The position numbers and the translations under genes were made by a program. Below are positions 59,928 to 64,000 of a stretch of DNA of 64,000 bases, one piece after another. The notes under the pieces are model-generated. The model worked only from the letters and a program-made list of their open reading frames with translations. It was not told where the DNA came from and ran no database searches. The stretch's first letter is position 1; each line of letters starts with the position of its first letter. This stretch comes from Streptomyces platensis (GTDB taxonomy: Bacteria > Actinomycetota > Actinomycetes > Streptomycetales > Streptomycetaceae): contig NZ_CP023691.1 in the NCBI RefSeq assembly GCF_008704855.1, positions 3,286,001 through 3,350,000 on the forward strand. Direction: 5' to 3'.

Positions 59928-60710
59928 TCACCGGGACTGTGTCGACCGCAACACGGCCCAGACCACCAGCCGGTAGGTGGAGGTGTACTCCGGCGTACAG
60001 GTCGTCAGCGTCAGATAGGCGCCCGGTGCGGTGAAGCGGTAGGCGGGGTGCACGCTGCTGTACGGGACCTCGGCGAGGACCGTGCCGTCGCCGGGGGTGG
60101 TCCGCGGCAGGGTGCGCCGCACGGCATAGGTGTAGCGGGCCTCGGCGGTGTCGACGAGGACGGTGTCGCCGGGCCGCAGCCGGTCGAGGTGGCGGAACGG
60201 CTCGCCGTGGGTGTTGCGGTGCCCGGCCAGCGCGGCGTTGCCGGCCCCGCCGGGCTGCGCGCTGTGCGGATAGTGGCCGACATAGCCCCGGTTGAGGACC
60301 GCGGCCTTGCCGACGCCCTGGGCGATGGGGGCGGTGAGCCCGATCCGCGGGATGCGCAGCACGGCGTACGCCAGGTTCTCCGCGGGTGCCGGTGTGCGGC
60401 TCGCCACACGGTCGGACGGTCCGGCCGGCGGGGTGCTCTGCGCGGCCCGTGCGCCGCCCGTGCGGCCGTCTTCCGGGGCCGGGCCGCCGGGCGCCGGCGG
60501 CCGGGCGTCCCACTGCCGCTCCAGCCGGCCCACCTGGTCCCGCGCCGCGTGCTGCGCCTGACGGTTGGTCCACCACAGCTGGTGGACGACGAGCAGCAGC
60601 AGGACGGCGCCGAGCGTCACCGCCAGCTCCGCCCCCGTCCACAGCGCCCGCACGGCACGGGAGCGACGGGTGCGCCGCCCCTGCACGACTACCGGTATCC
60701 GCTCCCGCAC
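59928..60710 (-). CDS. Class E sortase with complete catalytic triad
   Basis: A 260-residue membrane protein: one N-terminal helix (about 25-45), a spacer rich in Pro and Gly, then the sortase barrel with His164 (LAGHRNTHG), Cys238 (YLTLTTCTPEYT) and Arg247 (STYRLVVWA). Class E sortases attach LAXTG proteins such as long chaplins to peptidoglycan in streptomycetes. No obvious substrate gene lies beside it. The frame starts at an ATG encoding MRERIP. Confidence 0.92.
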   Translation of the reverse strand: MRERIPVVVQGRRTRRSRAVRALWTGAELAVTLGAVLLLLVVHQLWWTNRQAQHAARDQVGRLERQWDARPPAPGGPAPEDGRTGGARAAQSTPPAGPSDRVASRTPAPAENLAYAVLRIPRIGLTAPIAQGVGKAAVLNRGYVGHYPHSAQPGGAGNAALAGHRNTHGEPFRHLDRLRPGDTVLVDTAEARYTYAVRRTLPRTTPGDGTVLAEVPYSSVHPAYRFTAPGAYLTLTTCTPEYTSTYRLVVWAVLRSTQSR

Positions 60711-60776
60711 GCGGGCACCGTAAGCCCTGCGGGCGCAGGTCTCCAGAGGCGCGCACGGCCCGGCGGGCGGCGGGGG

Positions 60777-62123
60777 TCAGCCGCCGAAGGCCTGCGAGAC
60801 GGCGTAGATGCACAGTCCGGCCAGTGCGCCGACGACGGTGCCGTTGATGCGGATGAACTGGAGGTCCCGGCCGATGTGCGCCTCGATCTTCCGGGAGGTG
60901 TGCTCGGCGTCCCAGCCGGCGACGGTGTCCGTGATCAGGGAGGTGATCTCGCCCTGATAGGTCGTCACCACGTAAACGGCCGCGCCCTCCAGCCAGCCGT
61001 CCACCTTCTCCTGGAGCCGCTCCTCATCGGCCAGCCGCCGGCCCAGGGACAGCAGCGCGGCCCGTACCCGCAGCCGCAGTTCGCTGCGCTCGTCCTCGGC
61101 GGCGGCGACGATCATCGCGCGGACCGAGCCCCAGGCCGACGCGATCAGGTCCTGCACCTCGCTGCGCCCCAGCACCTCGGACTTGAGCCGCTCGACCTTG
61201 GCCCGGGTCTGCGGGTCGGACTTCAGATCGTCCGCGAAGTCCCGCAGGAAACGGTCGATCGCCCCGCGCGCCGGATGCTCGGGCATGTCCCGCATCTCGG
61301 TGACGAAGCGCAGCAGTTCCTTGTAGACCCGGTCGCCCACCTTGCGGTCGACGAACCGCGGGGTCCATCCCGGTGCGCCGCCGGAGACCGCGGTCATCAC
61401 GGAGTCGGCGTGCAGGACCAGCCAGTCGTGGGCGCGGGCGACGACCAGATCCACCACCCGCCGGTGGCCGCCCTCCGCGACGACCTTGTCCAGCAAGGTG
61501 CCGACGCCGGGCGCGATCTCCTGGGCGTGCGCCCGGCGGGTGATCGCCTCACCGACCACCGCCTGCACATCGGAGTCACGCAGCACGGTCAGCGCGCCGC
61601 GCAGCGCGGTGGACACCTCCTCGGTGACCCGGTCGGCGTTGCGGGGCTCGGCGAGCCAGCCGCCGAGCCGCCGGCCGATGCCGACCGAGCGCAGCCGGCG
61701 GCGGACGACCTCGGCGGAGAGGAAGTTCTCCCCGACGAAATCCCCCAGACTCTGACCCAGTTGGTCCTTTTTGGTGGGAATGATCGCGGTGTGCGGAATG
61801 GGCAGCCCCATCGGCCGTTTGAACAGTGCGGTGACCGCGAACCAGTCGGCCAGCGCACCGACCATCCCGGCCTCCGCGGCCGCCGCGACAAACCCGGTCC
61901 AGCCACCCGCCCCGGCGGATTCAGCCCATTTCGCCAGTGCGTAGACCACGGCGACGGCCAGCAACAGGCCGGTGGCCAGCGTCTTCATCCGGCGCACTCC
62001 GCGCCGGCGCTCCTCGTCGGCGACACCGAGGGTGAACCCGCCGCCCGGCCCGGCGGGCATCGCCGCGCCCGCCACCGGCGCCCGCTCCGCCTCAGGCGCC
62101 GTATCCGCTTGTGTCCGTTCCAT
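60777..62123 (-). CDS. DUF445 family membrane protein
   Basis: A 448-residue protein. A cytosolic head (residues 1-50) precedes a membrane segment (about 50-72) with WTGFVAAAAEAGMVGALADW next; a long charged helical region with DUF445 features follows (FKRPMGLPIPHTAIIPTKKD, LGDFVGENFLSAEVVRRRLR, GRDLQFIRINGTVVGALAGL) and a last membrane helix ends the protein. Function of DUF445 is unknown. I chose the ATG at 62123 (MERTQAD) with GGTGGAG upstream; the 136 codons before it in the same frame lie across a promoter region and the GDSL gene start. Confidence 0.85.
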   Translation of the reverse strand: MERTQADTAPEAERAPVAGAAMPAGPGGGFTLGVADEERRRGVRRMKTLATGLLLAVAVVYALAKWAESAGAGGWTGFVAAAAEAGMVGALADWFAVTALFKRPMGLPIPHTAIIPTKKDQLGQSLGDFVGENFLSAEVVRRRLRSVGIGRRLGGWLAEPRNADRVTEEVSTALRGALTVLRDSDVQAVVGEAITRRAHAQEIAPGVGTLLDKVVAEGGHRRVVDLVVARAHDWLVLHADSVMTAVSGGAPGWTPRFVDRKVGDRVYKELLRFVTEMRDMPEHPARGAIDRFLRDFADDLKSDPQTRAKVERLKSEVLGRSEVQDLIASAWGSVRAMIVAAAEDERSELRLRVRAALLSLGRRLADEERLQEKVDGWLEGAAVYVVTTYQGEITSLITDTVAGWDAEHTSRKIEAHIGRDLQFIRINGTVVGALAGLCIYAVSQAFGG

Positions 62124-62404
62124 CCGCTCCACCGCTCCCACCGTGCCCCCGCCGTCCCTACGGCCTATCCTGCTCCGCACGTCGGCCACCGTTCCGGCCG
62201 TAGTCCCACTGTGACCTACTCCTGGAACGAACCACGAGTTCCCCGCGTCCATGCCGTGGAGGCATCGAATGGGGCGCCGGGCGGTGCCCCCGAGGTCCGT
62301 GGGATCATGAAGGACCGATCGGACCGCAACGGTGCCGCTGATCATCCGCTGCCCTTGCCCGCCCGGAGCGTGCTGCTCCGCTTTACCCAGGAGACCCCTC
62401 CCGC

Positions 62405-63715
62405 ATGAAGAAAAGTGTGGGTTACTCCCTGCTCGCCGGTCTGGCAGCAGTGGTGGTGCTGATCTCGACCGCGATATTCGTCGGCTTCGGCGGCGAGGAC
62501 GGCGGTCCGGGTACTTCCCCGCACAAGCCACGCGACCCCGCGGCCCCCGCGGTCTCCGGACAGTGGGTCGGCACCTGGTCGGCGGCCGCCGCGGCGGCCG
62601 AGCCCGGCACCCTGAACGGCTACGCGGGCATGTCGATACGCAATGTCGTGCACACCAGCGTCGGCGGCTCCGGCGTCCGCATCCAGCTCTCCAACCTCTA
62701 CGGCACCCGGCCGCTGGTGGTCAGCCACGCCACGCTGGCGCTGGCCGCGGCCCCCAGCAACCCCACCGCCGCGAGCGGCACCATGCGGCGGCTGTCGTTC
62801 GGCGGCAAGCCCGCGGTGACCATCCCGGCGGGCGGCGCGGTCACCAGCGACCCGGCCCGGCTGAAGGTGCCCGGCGACGCGGACCTGCTGGTCACCACGT
62901 ACTCGCCGTCCCCCTCGGGCCCCGCCACCTACCACCCGTACGCCCGGCAGACCTCCTACCTGGCGCGCGGCGACCGCGCCGAGGACGCCACCGGCGCCGC
63001 CTACACCGAGCAGAGCCCGTACTGGCGGTATCTGACGGGCGTGGACGTGTGGAGCACCCAGGCCCGCGGCTCGGTCGTCGCCATCGGCGACTCGATCACC
63101 GACGGCATCACCTCCACCGCCGGCGCCAACCACCGCTGGACGGACTTCCTCGCCGCCCGGCTGCGCACCGAGCCCGGCGCGCCCCGCTACGGCGTCCTGA
63201 ACCAGGGCATCAGCGGCAACCGCCTGCTGGTGAACGGCAGCCGGTTCTCGCCCAACAACGGGCCCAGTGTGCTGTCCCGGCTGGAGCGCGATGCGCTGTC
63301 GCGCACCGGCGTGAAGGCGGTGATCGTCGAGATCGGGCTGAACGACCTGTTCAAGACCCCGCGCCAGCTCGACCCGGAGAAGATCGTCGGCGGGATGCGG
63401 CAGCTCGTCCAGGAGGCGCACGCCCGCGGGCTGCGGGTCACCGGCAGCACCCTGACTCCGTTCGGGGGACACCGCGGCTACTCCACACAGCTGAATTCGG
63501 TCCGCGAACAGGTCAACCGCATCATCCGCTCCGGCACCGTCTACGACGAGGTCGTGGACTTCGACAAGGCGCTGCGGGACCCGGCGTCGCCCGGGCGACT
63601 GCGCCCCGAGTACGACTCCGGTGACCACCTCCACCCGAGCGACGAGGGCTTCCGGGCGATGGCCTACGCCGTGAACCTCGCCCACCTCAAGCAGTCGGCC
63701 GCCGCCGCGCTGTAA
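62405..63715 (+). CDS. Exported SGNH/GDSL hydrolase
   Basis: A 436-residue protein anchored or exported by an N-terminal segment (residues 5-29: VGYSLLAGLAAVVVLISTAI). After a beta-sandwich-like first half, the SGNH catalytic domain follows: AIGDSITDG (nucleophile Ser), NQGISGNRLLV, IVEIGLNDLF, and DHLHPSDEG (Asp-x-x-His pair). These enzymes cut esters, often acetyl groups on polysaccharides or lipids. GGAGA precedes the ATG. Confidence 0.9.
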   Translation: MKKSVGYSLLAGLAAVVVLISTAIFVGFGGEDGGPGTSPHKPRDPAAPAVSGQWVGTWSAAAAAAEPGTLNGYAGMSIRNVVHTSVGGSGVRIQLSNLYGTRPLVVSHATLALAAAPSNPTAASGTMRRLSFGGKPAVTIPAGGAVTSDPARLKVPGDADLLVTTYSPSPSGPATYHPYARQTSYLARGDRAEDATGAAYTEQSPYWRYLTGVDVWSTQARGSVVAIGDSITDGITSTAGANHRWTDFLAARLRTEPGAPRYGVLNQGISGNRLLVNGSRFSPNNGPSVLSRLERDALSRTGVKAVIVEIGLNDLFKTPRQLDPEKIVGGMRQLVQEAHARGLRVTGSTLTPFGGHRGYSTQLNSVREQVNRIIRSGTVYDEVVDFDKALRDPASPGRLRPEYDSGDHLHPSDEGFRAMAYAVNLAHLKQSAAAAL

Positions 63716-63730
63716 CCCCGACGGAGCAGA

Positions 63731-63763
63731 CCGCCGCCCCGAATCCAGGCCGAGGGGCGGCGG
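63731..63763. terminator. 10-bp hairpin between convergent genes at the right edge
   Basis: CCGCCGCCCC (63731-63740) pairs with GGGGCGGCGG (63754-63763), 16 bases after the GDSL stop and 25 before the convergent stop. Confidence 0.7.
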
Positions 63764-63787
63764 GCCGGGGCGTTGCACGGAGCCGCC

Positions 63788-64000
63788 CTAGTCCAGCTCC
63801 GTGCGCCCGTCCTCCTTGAGGCGGCGCCGCTCCTCCTTCAGGCGGCGGCGCTCGGCCCTGGGCAGCTTGCGCTCCACCGCGACGCCGCCCATCAGCGCCA
63901 GCCCCCTGACGATCACCCGGGGCGCGCCGGGCTCGGCCGGTTCCCCGTCCTCCCGCGCGTCGAAGCCGCCCATGATGCCCAGCCCGCGGACGTCGAGACC
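63788..64000 (-). CDS. 3' end of a DUF1707-like gene running off the right edge
   Basis: Only the last 70 codons are in the window. The sequence IVRGLALMGGVAVERK repeats the pattern of DVRGLGIMGGFDARED, the short GLxxMGG-type strand repeats found after a DUF1707 domain in actinobacterial proteins related to LiaF-like cell-envelope stress proteins. It ends in RRRLKE repeats and a TAG stop. The start and the DUF1707 domain lie outside. Confidence 0.6.
   Translation of the reverse strand, partial: GLDVRGLGIMGGFDAREDGEPAEPGAPRVIVRGLALMGGVAVERKLPRAERRRLKEERRRLKEDGRTELD

Overview
The window is a high-GC chromosomal segment of a Streptomyces-type actinomycete. The evidence is the codon usage (third positions almost always G or C), a chaplin, an SsgA-like protein, a cslA-glxA pair, a PAS-GGDEF-EAL protein of CdgA type and only two TTA codons in recognised genes. 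The gene order from the GGDEF-EAL gene through the ABC transporter to cslA/glxA/GH6 matches, from memory, the S. coelicolor SCO2817-SCO2838 neighbourhood, which points to core chromosome rather than arm. I see no rRNA, CRISPR array, IS element, integrase or prophage.

Layout. 0-7.4 kb: spermidine-synthase-like enzyme, a His-rich chaplin, and a surface-polysaccharide set (secreted DUF3344-like protein, polyprenyl sugar transferase, GT4 glycosyltransferase, flavoprotein). 7.6-10.4 kb: an unrecognised small protein, an HTH-like/TPR regulator and a histidine phosphatase, the last two convergent and separated by a perfect 31-bp inverted repeat. 10.65-16.2 kb: a co-directional block of RecB/Cas4-like nuclease, unknown 516-aa protein, SF1 helicase, small helical protein and a prim-pol-like protein; this is the strongest candidate for an undescribed system. 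16.2-20.9 kb: tRNA-Lys, M6-like metalloprotease, PAS-GGDEF-EAL protein with a BldD-like site upstream, luciferase-like oxidoreductase. 21-30.3 kb: an uptake and catabolism cluster: two Asp/Glu-racemase-superfamily enzymes, a D-2-hydroxyacid dehydrogenase, an amidase, a DUF3830 protein, an EhuBCDA-type ABC transporter and an IclR-like regulator. 30.4-33.3 kb: two more identical tRNA-Lys genes flanking a translationally coupled SsgA-like protein and a repeat-rich protein.

33.3-34.35 kb is an AT-richer gene-poor stretch leading into cslA-glxA, which faces a GH6 endoglucanase lipoprotein. 39.7-41.3 kb: a sortase-fold protein without its catalytic His and Cys, overlapped by a membrane-anchored partner without an LPXTG motif. 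41.5-48.4 kb: HAD phosphatase, ROK repressor divergent from a Gfo/Idh/MocA oxidoreductase (operator visible between them), a truncated UPF0303 gene, a FAH-family enzyme, a second YidC and a DUF6412-like protein. 48.6-53 kb: acyl-CoA synthetase, DUF4142 and DUF1996 exported proteins. 53.3-58.1 kb: PucR-type regulator divergent from a membrane heme protein, a NuoF-like/ferredoxin fusion carrying a TTA codon, and a two-repeat lipoprotein, together a plausible transmembrane electron-transfer module. 58.1-64 kb: Na+/solute symporter with DUF3311 partner, an intact class E sortase, a DUF445 membrane protein, a GDSL hydrolase, and the 3' end of a DUF1707-like gene running off the edge.

Common themes are cell-surface assembly (chaplin, polysaccharide, CslA/GlxA/GH6, sortases, SsgA-like protein) and developmental control (cyclic di-GMP, possible BldD site, bldA-dependent TTA codons). 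Coordinates rest on reading frames, start contexts and motif recognition by eye; no database search was run.
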